From contig NZ_CAKASL010000001.1 in the NCBI RefSeq assembly GCF_916858655.1, positions 124,001 through 188,000 of the forward strand: DNA of 64,000 bases, read 5' to 3'. This stretch comes from Aeromicrobium sp. Leaf350 (GTDB taxonomy: Bacteria; Actinomycetota; Actinomycetes; Propionibacteriales; Nocardioidaceae). This document shows positions 36,924 through 45,590 of this stretch, one piece after another. The position numbers and the translations under genes are program-made. Every line of letters begins with the position of its first letter. Position 1 is the first letter of the stretch. The notes under the pieces are model-generated. The model had not been told where the DNA came from and searched no databases. It saw nothing but the letters and a program-made list of their open reading frames with translations.

Positions 36924-38548
36924 CCACCACCCCCGACGGCGGCACGACCGCCGCCGCAACGGAAGACGGCTCGTCGGTCGGCAAGAAGAGTCTGGGCATC
37001 GCGCTCGCCGTGATCTGCATGGCGCAGCTCATGGTCGTGCTCGACGCCACGATCGCCAACATCGCCCTGCCGTACATCGGCAACGACCTGGGCATCGACC
37101 AGAACAACCTGCAGTGGGTCGTGACCGGCTACGCGCTGGCCTTCGGCGGACTGCTGCTGCTCGGCGGACGCCTCGGCGACCAGTTCGGTCGCCGTCGCGT
37201 GTTCATGATCGGCCTGGTCGTCTTCGTCGTCGCCTCCGCGATCGGCGGCCTGGCTCAGAACGAGGCCATGCTGCTGTCGTCCCGCGCCCTGCAGGGCCTG
37301 GGTGCCGCGCTGGCCTCCCCCGCCGCCCTCGCGCTCATCACGACGACCTTCCCGGCCGGCCCCGAGCGCAACCGCGCCTTCTCGATCTTCGCGGCCCTCG
37401 CCGGCATCGGCGCGGCGCTCGGCCTGGTGCTCGGTGGTTGGCTCACCGGCATCGAGAGCGACACCGTCCAGGGCTGGCGCCTGACGTTCCTCATCAACGT
37501 CCCGATCGGTCTGGTCGCGGCGTTCCTGGCCCCGCGCTACCTCGACGAGAGCGAGCCGCGCAAGATCGCGCTCGACGTGCCCGGCGCCATCATCGGCACG
37601 ATCGGCATCGTCTCGTTGGTCTACGGCTTCTCCCGCGCCGGCGAGGAGGCCCACGGCTGGGGCGACAGCTGGACGCTCGCCGCACTGATCGGTGGCGCGC
37701 TGCTGCTCGTCGCGTTCGTGCTGGTGGAGCGCTCGGTCAAGGCCCCGCTGATGCCGCTGAGCCTGTTCGCCGACCGCGCCCGCTCCATCGCGTTCGTGAC
37801 GATGTTCATCACGCCCGCCGCGATGTTCGCGATGTTCTTCTTCATGTCGCTCGTCCTGCAGAACGTGTCGGGCTGGTCGCCGCTGCACACCGGTCTCGCG
37901 TTCCTGCCGTTCACGGTGGGCATGATCGCCGGCGCCACGACGGCCTCGAACCTCATCACGCGGATCGACCCTCGCTACATCGTGGGCGTCGGCACCCTGA
38001 TCTCCGGCTTCTCGCTGCTGATGTTCTCCCGCATCGCGGTCGACGACAGCCCGTCGAACCTGCTGGCGGTCGCCAACGGCACCTCCGACTTCGCGAGTGA
38101 CATCGACTTCTGGATCAAGATCGCCCCGTTCATCGTGACGATGGCGCTCGGCATGGGCCTCAACTTCGTCACCATGACGCTGGTCGCGGTCCACGGCATC
38201 CCGACCGAGGACTCCGGCATCGGCTCGGGCGTGCTCAACACGATGCAGCAGGTCGGTGGCGCGGTCGGTCTGGCGGCGCTGTCCACCGCCGCGGTGCACT
38301 TCACCCGCGACAAGGCCGAGAGCATCGGAGCCGCCCTCCAGTCGATGGGTGGCGCGCAGCCGGACGCAGCGACCCAGGAGCGTCTCCAGGACGTGGTCGG
38401 CCAGGCCGCCTTCACCGAGGGCGCGTCGCAGGCCTTCCTCATCGGCGCGTTCATGATCTTCGCGGCCTCGGCCCTGGTGTGGGTGTTCATGAACACCAAG
38501 CACACCGAGCTGCACGCCGAGGACGCGCAGGCGGTCCACGTCGGCTGA
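36920..38548 (+). CDS. MFS drug-resistance transporter, DHA2 (14-helix) type
   Basis: A 542-residue inner-membrane drug/H+ antiporter of the EmrB/QacA type with about 14 helices. Motif C/D1 appears as LMVVLDATIANIALPYIG, motif A as LLLLGGRLGDQFGRRRVF, and the helix-5 region as ALQGLGAALASPAALALI. A cytoplasmic C-terminal tail carries charged residues. Translationally coupled to the TetR gene. Substrate unknown. Confidence 0.93.
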   Translation: MTTTPDGGTTAAATEDGSSVGKKSLGIALAVICMAQLMVVLDATIANIALPYIGNDLGIDQNNLQWVVTGYALAFGGLLLLGGRLGDQFGRRRVFMIGLVVFVVASAIGGLAQNEAMLLSSRALQGLGAALASPAALALITTTFPAGPERNRAFSIFAALAGIGAALGLVLGGWLTGIESDTVQGWRLTFLINVPIGLVAAFLAPRYLDESEPRKIALDVPGAIIGTIGIVSLVYGFSRAGEEAHGWGDSWTLAALIGGALLLVAFVLVERSVKAPLMPLSLFADRARSIAFVTMFITPAAMFAMFFFMSLVLQNVSGWSPLHTGLAFLPFTVGMIAGATTASNLITRIDPRYIVGVGTLISGFSLLMFSRIAVDDSPSNLLAVANGTSDFASDIDFWIKIAPFIVTMALGMGLNFVTMTLVAVHGIPTEDSGIGSGVLNTMQQVGGAVGLAALSTAAVHFTRDKAESIGAALQSMGGAQPDAATQERLQDVVGQAAFTEGASQAFLIGAFMIFAASALVWVFMNTKHTELHAEDAQAVHVG

Positions 38549-38558
38549 CCTCGTCACC

Positions 38559-38604
38559 ACTGAAGCCCTCCCCCTGGCCACCCGCCGGGGCGGAGGGCTT
38601 CGGT
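38559..38604 (+). terminator. Terminator of the TetR-MFS operon
   Basis: Arms ACTGAAGCCCTCC (38559-38571) and GGAGGGCTTCGGT (38592-38604) pair with one G-T mismatch and extend inward by CC/GG. It begins 11 bases after the MFS stop. The next gene's CAGGAT promoter hexamer follows immediately at 38606. Confidence 0.6.
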
Positions 38605-38617
38605 GCAGGATGGGGGC

Positions 38618-39757
38618 ATGAGCACGAGGGTCAGCCCCCTGCACGCCGAGGACTGGCGGGCAGCCAAGCCGTTCTGGATCGAGGCGTTCGGCGCCGATGA
38701 CGACGAGTCGCCGCCCGGGCCCGGCCGCCACACGTGGCGCGCGCAGGACGGAGACGAGACCGTCGCCCTCGGGGTGGAGCGCGAGTTCGAGACCTGGTTC
38801 GGCGGATCGCGCGTGCCGACGGCGGGCATCGCCGGCATCACGGTCCCGGCCGAGCACCGGGGCGGCGGCCACCTGCGCCCCCTGTTCGCGGCGATGCTCG
38901 ACGCCGCGACCGAGCGCGGCGCGCAGATCAGCGGGCTGTACCCGACGTCGACCGGCATCTACCGCAGCCTGGGCTACGCGCCGGTCGCCCAGCTCGACGA
39001 CGTCGCCGTGCCGACCCACCTGCTGGACGTGCGGGGTGACGCCGCCCCGGTGCGCCGCGCGGGCCACGACGACCTCCCGGCGGTCGCGGCGGCCTATACC
39101 GCCTGGGCGCGCGAGCACCGCGGGCCGCTGACCCGCGACGGCATCTCGTTCCCCGACCTCGCAAAGGCGTTCACGAGCGAGACCACGGGTGTCACGCTCG
39201 CGGAGTCGAGCCCCGGCCAGGTCTCTGGCTACGCCGCCTGGGACCGGGGCAAGGGCTACGGCGCCGACGCCGTGCTGACGGTGCGCGAGCTGGTCGCTCT
39301 CGACCGCCCGAGCCTCGTGGGACTGCTGCGGGCGCTCGGCTCGTTCGCGTCCGTGACTCCGGTGACAGTCGTGCGCACGAGCACGGCCGACGAGTGGACC
39401 GGCCTGCTGCGGTCCGACGAGTCCCGCGTGCAGTGGCGCGGCACGTACATGGTCAAGGTGCTCGACGTCGCGGCCTTCTCGTACCTGTCCCCCGCCCCGG
39501 GGCTGAGCGCCGAGCTGCCGTTCCGCTGGAACGACCAGGCGTTCGTGCTGACCGCCTCCTCCGGTCGCGTCGAGGTGGCACCCACCTCCTCGGCCTCGCG
39601 CACGCTCGACGACACGGCCCTCGTGCAGACGTTGTTCGGCGTCGCCGACGCGCGGACGCTGCGCCGCCTCGGCCACCTCACGGATGACGCCGCCGACGAC
39701 GCCGCCTGGGACGCCCTCGCGGCGGGCCCCCGGTCCGCCATCGCCAACTACTACTGA
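38618..39757 (+). CDS. Eis-like GNAT N-acetyltransferase
   Basis: A 379-residue protein of the Eis family: tandem GNAT domains plus a C-terminal SCP-like domain. The acetyl-CoA loop is GITVPAEHRGGGHLRPLF (about 75-92), followed by ERGAQISGLYPTSTGIYRSLGYA, the Eis hallmark. Relatives acetylate aminoglycosides or protein lysines; which applies here is unknown. ATG at 38618 has CAGGAT 6 bases upstream and is probably leaderless. The conserved C-terminal carboxylate seen in Eis is a tyrosine here (IANYY). Confidence 0.88.
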   Translation: MSTRVSPLHAEDWRAAKPFWIEAFGADDDESPPGPGRHTWRAQDGDETVALGVEREFETWFGGSRVPTAGIAGITVPAEHRGGGHLRPLFAAMLDAATERGAQISGLYPTSTGIYRSLGYAPVAQLDDVAVPTHLLDVRGDAAPVRRAGHDDLPAVAAAYTAWAREHRGPLTRDGISFPDLAKAFTSETTGVTLAESSPGQVSGYAAWDRGKGYGADAVLTVRELVALDRPSLVGLLRALGSFASVTPVTVVRTSTADEWTGLLRSDESRVQWRGTYMVKVLDVAAFSYLSPAPGLSAELPFRWNDQAFVLTASSGRVEVAPTSSASRTLDDTALVQTLFGVADARTLRRLGHLTDDAADDAAWDALAAGPRSAIANYY

Positions 39758-39780
39758 CCACATCCTGCTGCCCACGCAGG

Positions 39781-39833
39781 TGTGGCGACTTTCGCCCCAT
39801 TTCGGCCGTCGGAATGGTGCAAAAGTCGCCACA
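39781..39833. repeat. Palindromic intergenic element 2 (eis-like / dnaE2)
   Basis: Two 23-base arms (39781-39803 and 39811-39833) match at 20 of 23 positions around a GGCCGTC centre; the outer 12 pairs (TGTGGCGACTTT) are perfect. It lies between convergent genes. The left arm contains GCCCCATTTC, also present in the element at 61147-61207, so the two belong to one family. Confidence 0.65.
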
Positions 39834-39843
39834 TCTCGACGGA

Positions 39844-42800
39844 CTATTGGAAGTCGCGGCTCTTGTGGCGGACCGACAACGGGCCGGCGCCCGCTCGGGC
39901 CGCGGCGCGGTAGCGGGTCTCGATGCGGTCGACGACCTCGGCGACGAGGTTGACGACGCGGTCGTCGGTGACCTCCACGACGCCGCGGATGACGACACCG
40001 GCCGCGGAACGGAAGATGCGCTTGTGGCGCTCCCAGACCGAGCCGAACACCACCACGTTGAGCATGCCGGTCTCGTCCTCGAGGTTGAGGAACGTGACTC
40101 CGCCCGCGGTGCCGGGGCGCTGGCGGTGGGTGACCAGACCGCCGACCCACACCCGGTCGCCCGACTCGACCCGACCGTCGGCGACGGGTGCGCTCTCGTT
40201 CTCCGGCCGGGCGGCCAGCACGTCGCCGACCGAGCGGACGCGCTCGGCCGTGAGCACCTCGCGCAGGTGCTCCATGGGGTGACGGTCGGGGGTGATGCGG
40301 GTCGACCACTGGTCGGCGAGGGTCTGCTCGACCGCCGAGAGATTGGGCAGGGCCGGCGGCACCGACCAGGCTCCCGTGCCGGGCAGCATGTCGGGCGCGT
40401 CGACGAACCCCGCGTTCCAGAGCGCCTGGCGACGGCTCAGGCCGAAGCCGTCGAACGCCCCGGCCGTGGCCAGCGCCTCCATCTGCGCCGTCGTGAGCCC
40501 CGTGCGCCGGGCCACGTCGGCCATGTCGGCGAAGGGCCGCTCGGCGCGGGCCGCCACGACCCGCTGCGCGACCTCGAGCCCGATGCCCCGCACGCTGTCG
40601 AGACCGAGGCGCACCGCGAAGCTGCCGTCACGCCTGTGGGTGGGCGTGGGGTCGGGACCCTTCGGGTCGAACGGTCCCGGGCGCGGCTGCTCGCGGTGGG
40701 CGCAGGACTCCAGCCCGGTCACGGTCGTGACCCCGTCGACCAGGGGCTCAAGATCGGCCTGCGCCTGGGAGCGGGCGATGTCGGGGCGACGCGTCTCGAC
40801 GCCGTGGCGGCGGGCGTCGGCGACCAGCGAGGCCGGCGAGTAGAAGCCCATCGGCTGGTTGCGCAGCAGGGCCGCGAGGAACACCGCGGGATGGTGCAGC
40901 TTGAGCCAGCTGCTGGCGTAGACGAGCAGCGCGAAGCTCAGCGCATGGCTCTCGGCGAAGCCGAAGTCGGCGAACGACTTGATCATGACGTAGATCGACT
41001 CGGCCTCCTCGCCCACGAGTCCCTTGCGCGCCATGCCCTCGAACAGCTGGGCCTCGAGCGCCTCGATGCGCTCGATGCCGCGCTTGGAACCCATCGCCCG
41101 GCGCAGGAGGTCGGCCTCGTCGCCCGTGCAGTCGCCCAGCACCATGGCCATCTGCATGAGCTGCTCCTGGAACAGCGGCACGCCCAGGGTGCGCTCCAGC
41201 ACGGGCTCGACCGCGGGGTGCGGGTACGCGACGGTCTCGCGCCCCGTGGCACGGCGGATGTACGGGTGCACGGCACCGCCCTGGATCGGGCCGGGACGGA
41301 TCAGGGCGATCTCGATCGCGAGGTCGTAGAACCGCCGGGGGCGCAGTCGCGGCAGCGTGCCGATCTGGGCGCGGCTCTCGACCTGGAAGACGCCGACGCT
41401 GTCGGCCCGGCAGAGCATGTCGTACACCCCGGCCTCGTCCTTGGGGATCGTGTCGAGCGACCACGCCTCCCCCAGGTGCTGCTCGGCGAGCCGGAAGCAG
41501 TGGTCGAGCGCGCCGAGCATGCCCAGACCGAGCAGGTCGAACTTGACCAGACCCATCCACTCGCAGGCGTCCTTGTCCCACTGCAGCACGGTGCGGTCGA
41601 CCATGCGGGCCCGCTCGATGGGGCAGACCTCCCCGATGGGCCGCTCGGTCAGGATCATGCCGCCGGAGTGGATGCCGAGGTGCCGCGGTCGGCCGAGCAG
41701 CTGCTGGGCGAGCTCGCGCACGGGGGCCGGCAGGGCCGCGTCGTCGTCGATCTCGCGCCAGCGCTCGACCTCGGAGGAGAAGGCGTCCTGCTGGCCCGTG
41801 GAGTAGCCGAGCGCCTTCGCGGCGTCGCGTACCGCCGAGCGCGGGCGGTAGGTGATGACGTTGGCCACCTGGGCGGCGTTGCGCCGACCGTAGGTGTCGT
41901 AGACCCACTGGATGATCTCCTCGCGCCGGTCGGAGTCGAAGTCGACGTCGATGTCGGGCTCCTCCTCGCGGGTGGCCGCGAGGAACCGCTCGAAGGGCAG
42001 GTCGTAGAAGATCGAGTCGACCGCCGTGATGCCGAGCGCGTAGCAGAGCGCGGAGTTGGCCGACGAGCCTCGCCCCTGGCACAGGATGCCGCGGCGCTTC
42101 GCCTCGCTGACGATGCCGTGGACGATGAGGAAGTAGCCCTCGAAGCCCTTCTCGGCGATGACCGCGAGCTCGCGGTCGATGCGGGCCCGGGCGATGTCGG
42201 GATGGTGGGCGTAGCGGGTGCGGATGCCCTCCTCGGCGAGGTTGCGCAGGTGCTGGCGGTCGGTGAGTCCGTCGGGAGTGACGACGGGCAGTCGCGGGGT
42301 GACGGCACGCAGGTCGAAGGCCAGCTCGCGCGCCAGCCGCACCGAGGTGGCGACCGCTCCGGGGTAGCGGGCGAAGCGGGCCTGCATCTCCTCCCCCGAT
42401 CGCAGGTGCGCACCCCCTGCAGGTGGCAGCCAGCCGTCGATCTCGGCGAGGCTGCGACGGGCCCGGATGGCCGCCATCGCCGCCGCCAGCCGGCCACCCT
42501 CGGGGGTGGCGTGGTGCGCCGCCTGGGTGGCCACGACCGCGAGACCCTGCCGCTCCGCGAGGGCCGCGAGGGCGTCGTTGCGGGCCGAGTCGTCGGGCCG
42601 CGCGTGGTCGGTGAGCTCGACCACCACGTTCTCGTGACCGAAGCGCTCGACCAGCTCGGCCAGCTCGGCCTCGGCCGCAGACGCGCCGCCCACGGCGAGG
42701 GCCTGCTGCACGGCGCCCTTGCGGCACCCGGTCAGGACGACCCAGTGGTCGCGACCCCGCTCGGTCAGGTCGTCGAGGTCGTAGGTCGGACGCCCCTTGT

Positions 42801-43302
42801 CGTCGCCGCCCAGGTGCGCCTCGGTGAGGGCCCCGGCGAGCCGGTGGTATCCCTCCGCCCCGCGGGCCAGCACGAGCAGGTGGGTGCCCTCGGGGTCGGC
42901 CACCCCGTTCTGCGGACGCTGCAAATCGAGCGAGAGCTCGGCCCCGAAGACCGTGCTGAGCCCGTGCAGGCGCGCCGCCTCCGCAAAGGCCGGTGCCCCG
43001 GCGAAGCCGTCGTGGTCGGTCAGGGCGAGCGCCTCCAGCCCGAGCCGCACGGCCTCCTCCACGAGGGCGTCGGGATCGCTGGCGCCGTCGAGGAAGCTGA
43101 AGCTGCTGTGGCTGTGCAGCTCGGCGTACGGCACCGCTCCCGACGGGCGGACGACCGTGCGCTCGGCGGGTCGCCGCCGCGGCCGCGACATGGGCGCGTC
43201 GCGAATGACGTCGTCGGCGCTGATCGGCTTGCCCGAGGCGGTGCGCCCGCTGAGCCGACGCTCCAGCTCGCCCCACGGCAGGTCCGGGTTGTTCCACCCC
43301 AC
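39844..43302 (-). CDS. dnaE2: Error-prone DNA polymerase III alpha subunit
   Basis: Catalytic polymerase of the SOS mutasome. 1152 residues. The N-terminal PHP domain reads YAELHSHSSFSFLDGASDPD and ALTDHDGFAGAPAF. The palm aspartates are in EPDIDVDFDSDRREEIIQWVY (family PDIDxDF motif), followed by the thumb/fingers, a helix-hairpin-helix (VRGIGLEVAQRVV) and a C-terminal OB domain (VWVGGLVTHRQRPGTAGGVTFLNLEDETG). GTG at 43302 lies 16 bases after imuB. As in other actinobacteria it should depend on ImuB for clamp binding. Confidence 0.95.
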   Translation of the reverse strand: MGWNNPDLPWGELERRLSGRTASGKPISADDVIRDAPMSRPRRRPAERTVVRPSGAVPYAELHSHSSFSFLDGASDPDALVEEAVRLGLEALALTDHDGFAGAPAFAEAARLHGLSTVFGAELSLDLQRPQNGVADPEGTHLLVLARGAEGYHRLAGALTEAHLGGDDKGRPTYDLDDLTERGRDHWVVLTGCRKGAVQQALAVGGASAAEAELAELVERFGHENVVVELTDHARPDDSARNDALAALAERQGLAVVATQAAHHATPEGGRLAAAMAAIRARRSLAEIDGWLPPAGGAHLRSGEEMQARFARYPGAVATSVRLARELAFDLRAVTPRLPVVTPDGLTDRQHLRNLAEEGIRTRYAHHPDIARARIDRELAVIAEKGFEGYFLIVHGIVSEAKRRGILCQGRGSSANSALCYALGITAVDSIFYDLPFERFLAATREEEPDIDVDFDSDRREEIIQWVYDTYGRRNAAQVANVITYRPRSAVRDAAKALGYSTGQQDAFSSEVERWREIDDDAALPAPVRELAQQLLGRPRHLGIHSGGMILTERPIGEVCPIERARMVDRTVLQWDKDACEWMGLVKFDLLGLGMLGALDHCFRLAEQHLGEAWSLDTIPKDEAGVYDMLCRADSVGVFQVESRAQIGTLPRLRPRRFYDLAIEIALIRPGPIQGGAVHPYIRRATGRETVAYPHPAVEPVLERTLGVPLFQEQLMQMAMVLGDCTGDEADLLRRAMGSKRGIERIEALEAQLFEGMARKGLVGEEAESIYVMIKSFADFGFAESHALSFALLVYASSWLKLHHPAVFLAALLRNQPMGFYSPASLVADARRHGVETRRPDIARSQAQADLEPLVDGVTTVTGLESCAHREQPRPGPFDPKGPDPTPTHRRDGSFAVRLGLDSVRGIGLEVAQRVVAARAERPFADMADVARRTGLTTAQMEALATAGAFDGFGLSRRQALWNAGFVDAPDMLPGTGAWSVPPALPNLSAVEQTLADQWSTRITPDRHPMEHLREVLTAERVRSVGDVLAARPENESAPVADGRVESGDRVWVGGLVTHRQRPGTAGGVTFLNLEDETGMLNVVVFGSVWERHKRIFRSAAGVVIRGVVEVTDDRVVNLVAEVVDRIETRYRAAARAGAGPLSVRHKSRDFQ

Positions 43303-43318
43303 GGCTCAGGCCCGCCGC

Positions 43319-44881
43319 TCAGTCATAGCGGGCCTCGGTGAACCAGGTGTCGCCGTCGAGGACGAGGAGCCAGGCCTGGCCGTCGACCCCGACGACCTGG
43401 AAGCGCGCGACGCGGCGGGCGCTGGCCTCGTCCCACCAGCGCTCGTCGACGGGCCACGGCCCGGCCCAGGCGGCGACCTGCTGCCACGGCTCGGCGGCGC
43501 CGACCCGGAAGTGCGCCGGCACCGCCGAGACGGCTCCCCGCGTCGTGACGATGACCCGTTGTCCCTCGGCCCCCGCGACCGAGGCCGGACGCGGCGAGGC
43601 GAAGACCGTGGCCGGCGCCGGCGCCGGGATCTGCCCGGGCCAGGGGCGCTCGGCGGGCCGCGCCACCGCCACCCGCTCGCCCCACGGCGCAGCATGCACC
43701 TGGTCGGCGGGCGCCCGACCACCCTGGGTGCGCAGGGCCTGCACCGCCTCGGGACCGATGAGCGCCTGCACCCGGGCCGCGCCCCGCTCGACCTGGGCGT
43801 CGGGCCCCGAGCCGAACAGGGTGTCGGCGTGCTCCGCGACCGCCGAGGTCTCCTCCGGCACGAACCGCACCGCACCGATGCCCTGGCGGTACTCATCTCG
43901 CCGCCCAGGGCTGTGCCCATCTCGCCGCCCAGGGCCCGGCACCCCTGCCGAGGCGCCCGCCGCGAGCTGCCAGCGCAGACGGTCGAGCAGCGCCGCGGCG
44001 TCGAACCACGCCGGGTGCCGCCACGTGCGGGCCTGCACCGTCGTGTCGCCCGAGTCGACCTCGATGCGCACCGCGGTGGCGACCAGGCCGTGGTGCGCCA
44101 GCTGCGCCACGCACTGCTCGGCCGTGGTGCGCAGGCTGAAGACCGCGGCCTCGGACGTCTCGAGCGGCGGCTCGAACGCCGAGCCCGCCACGAGCTCGGG
44201 CGGCGCCTGGCGACGCGCGACCGGACGCGGGTCCTCCCCCTGCGCCAGCCGGTGCAGCAGGGCTCCGGTGTCACCGAAGCGCGTGCGGACGTCGGCGCGC
44301 GAGAGACGGGCGAACGCGCCCAGCGTGCGCACCCCGAGCCGGCGCAGCAGGTCGGCGAGCGCCGCGTCCTCGACCACGTCGATGCCGAGCTCGCCCACGA
44401 AGTCGGCCGAGCCGCCGGGCGGCACGATCCAGACGTCCTGGGTGAGGGCGCGGCGGGCCGCGTGCTCGGCGGCGAAGGCGCCGTCGGCCACGCCGCACCG
44501 GACGTCCCACACGCCCAGCTCGACGATGCGCTCGGCCAGGACCGCGGCGGTCTCGCGCTCGCCGCCGTAGTAGCGAGGGGGGACGCGCAGCGCGCACAGG
44601 CCGGGCCTGATCGGGGCGACCCCGGGCGTGAGCTGCTCGAGCGCCTCCAGCACCTCGTCGAAGCGCTGGGCCTCGACCTGTGGGGCGCGCTCGACGAGCC
44701 GCAGCTCGGGGCACCGCGCCTGGGCGTCGCGGCGCCGCATGCCGCGCCGCACCCCCTCGACCCGCGCCGCGGGCGAGCACGCCAGCACCTCGCCGTTCGC
44801 GAGCACCGCGGCCGGCACCGTGGCGGGCAGGCCCGCCGCGACGACGGGCCAGTCGGGGCACCACACGACGAGGGTCCTCAC
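43319..44881 (-). CDS. imuB: ImuB, catalytically inactive Y-family polymerase-like protein
   Basis: Bridges DnaE2 and the beta clamp in mutagenic translesion synthesis. 520 residues beginning RTLVVWCPDWPVVAAGLP; the Y-family catalytic carboxylates expected after the first strand are not present, as in known ImuB. GGSADFVGELGIDVVEDAALADLLRRLGVRT is the helix-hairpin-helix region, and the C-terminus ends in the WxxRGxW-like region of the family (DERWWDEASARRVARFQVV). Residues around GRRDGHSPGRRDEYRQ come from a 24-bp in-frame tandem duplication. GTG at 44881 overlaps the imuA' stop (GTGA). Confidence 0.9.
   Translation of the reverse strand: MRTLVVWCPDWPVVAAGLPATVPAAVLANGEVLACSPAARVEGVRRGMRRRDAQARCPELRLVERAPQVEAQRFDEVLEALEQLTPGVAPIRPGLCALRVPPRYYGGERETAAVLAERIVELGVWDVRCGVADGAFAAEHAARRALTQDVWIVPPGGSADFVGELGIDVVEDAALADLLRRLGVRTLGAFARLSRADVRTRFGDTGALLHRLAQGEDPRPVARRQAPPELVAGSAFEPPLETSEAAVFSLRTTAEQCVAQLAHHGLVATAVRIEVDSGDTTVQARTWRHPAWFDAAALLDRLRWQLAAGASAGVPGPGRRDGHSPGRRDEYRQGIGAVRFVPEETSAVAEHADTLFGSGPDAQVERGAARVQALIGPEAVQALRTQGGRAPADQVHAAPWGERVAVARPAERPWPGQIPAPAPATVFASPRPASVAGAEGQRVIVTTRGAVSAVPAHFRVGAAEPWQQVAAWAGPWPVDERWWDEASARRVARFQVVGVDGQAWLLVLDGDTWFTEARYD
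43894..43935. repeat. 24-bp-period tandem duplication inside imuB
   Basis: CATCTCGCCGCCCAGGGC occurs at 43894-43911 and again at 43918-43935, spaced 24 bases. The period is eight codons, so the frame is kept and the protein gains one copy of a GRRDxxxx unit. Confidence 0.85.
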
Positions 44882-45555
44882 GAGGCACCGCGCAGGAGCT
44901 GCAGCTCTGTGCCATCTACCGCCCGTGGCCCGGCACCCCCGCCAGAGGGCTGCTCGACGGGGCCGAGCTGACCCAGGTCGCCGGGCAGCCAGACCTCGCG
45001 GCTGCGCGAGACCGTGACGTCGGTACGCGCCTCGATGACGGCGCGCCGCGACCGCAGGTGGCCGTGCCCGTGGCCGACACCCGACCACTGCGAGGAGACC
45101 AGCGAGAGCCGCCCGTCGCAGCGCGGCCACTCCCCCCACACCACGAGCACGCACTGGCGCGTGCGCAGCCGGGCGGCGAGGCGAGCGGCGTCGCGCTGCG
45201 GGACGCGGGCGGGCGGACGCACCACGACCATGGCGAGCGTGTCGACGAGCGCCGCGACGACCTCCCACCACAGCTCGGCGGGGTCGGGCACCGCGACGAG
45301 GCGGTCGGTGTCGATGCCGGCCTCGCGCGCCGCGGCGAGGCCGAGGTCGGGGCAGCCCACGACCCCGCACCACGACCCCGCCGCCGAGGGACCCGAGACG
45401 AGCGTGAGCGCGAGGCTCGCGGCGTCGACGCCGTAGACCCCGCCCGCGCGGGGCGTCAGGAGCCCCGCGAGGGCGGGGTGGACCGGGACCGTGGCCGTGT
45501 CGACGGGCCGCCCCTCGAGGCGGGCCACGCGTCGTCTCAGCTCGTCAAGATCCAC
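44878..45555 (-). CDS. imuA': ImuA'-like RecA-fold protein of the SOS mutasome
   Basis: A 225-residue protein placed first in the imuA'-imuB-dnaE2 cassette. It has a degenerate RecA fold: TLVSGPSAAGSWCGVVGCPDLG stands where a Walker A would be but lacks a proper GKT, and later VDTLAMVVVRPP and RQCVLVVWGEWPRCDGRLSL. The actinobacterial protein interacts with ImuB and DnaE2. GTG at 45555 lies 6 bases after GATCAT, the -10 of the LexA-covered promoter, so the mRNA is probably leaderless. Confidence 0.82.
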   Translation of the reverse strand: MDLDELRRRVARLEGRPVDTATVPVHPALAGLLTPRAGGVYGVDAASLALTLVSGPSAAGSWCGVVGCPDLGLAAAREAGIDTDRLVAVPDPAELWWEVVAALVDTLAMVVVRPPARVPQRDAARLAARLRTRQCVLVVWGEWPRCDGRLSLVSSQWSGVGHGHGHLRSRRAVIEARTDVTVSRSREVWLPGDLGQLGPVEQPSGGGAGPRAVDGTELQLLRGAS

Positions 45556-45561
45556 TCACCC

Positions 45562-45590
45562 ATGATCGAACATGCGTTCGAACAGGTCAA
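45562..45590 (-). promoter_or_regulatory. LexA box and promoter of imuA'-imuB-dnaE2
   Basis: CGAAC-ATGC-GTTCG (45567-45580) is a perfect match to the actinobacterial SOS box. On the minus strand TTGACC (45585-45590) and GATCAT (45562-45567) are 17 bases apart, with the LexA box filling the spacer. Transcription would begin at or next to the imuA' GTG. The -35 overlaps the stop codon of the BCCT gene. Confidence 0.88.

Noticed and set aside
36725..40309. Long minus-strand open frame opposite the MFS and Eis-like genes
   Set aside because: Repetitive Asp/Arg/His/Glu-rich translation typical of an antisense shadow; plus-strand genes have clear families, promoters and terminators.
39814..43341. 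Plus-strand open frame of more than 1,100 codons opposite dnaE2
   Set aside because: Mirror of the dnaE2 codons; no start signal or domain, whereas dnaE2 is unmistakable.
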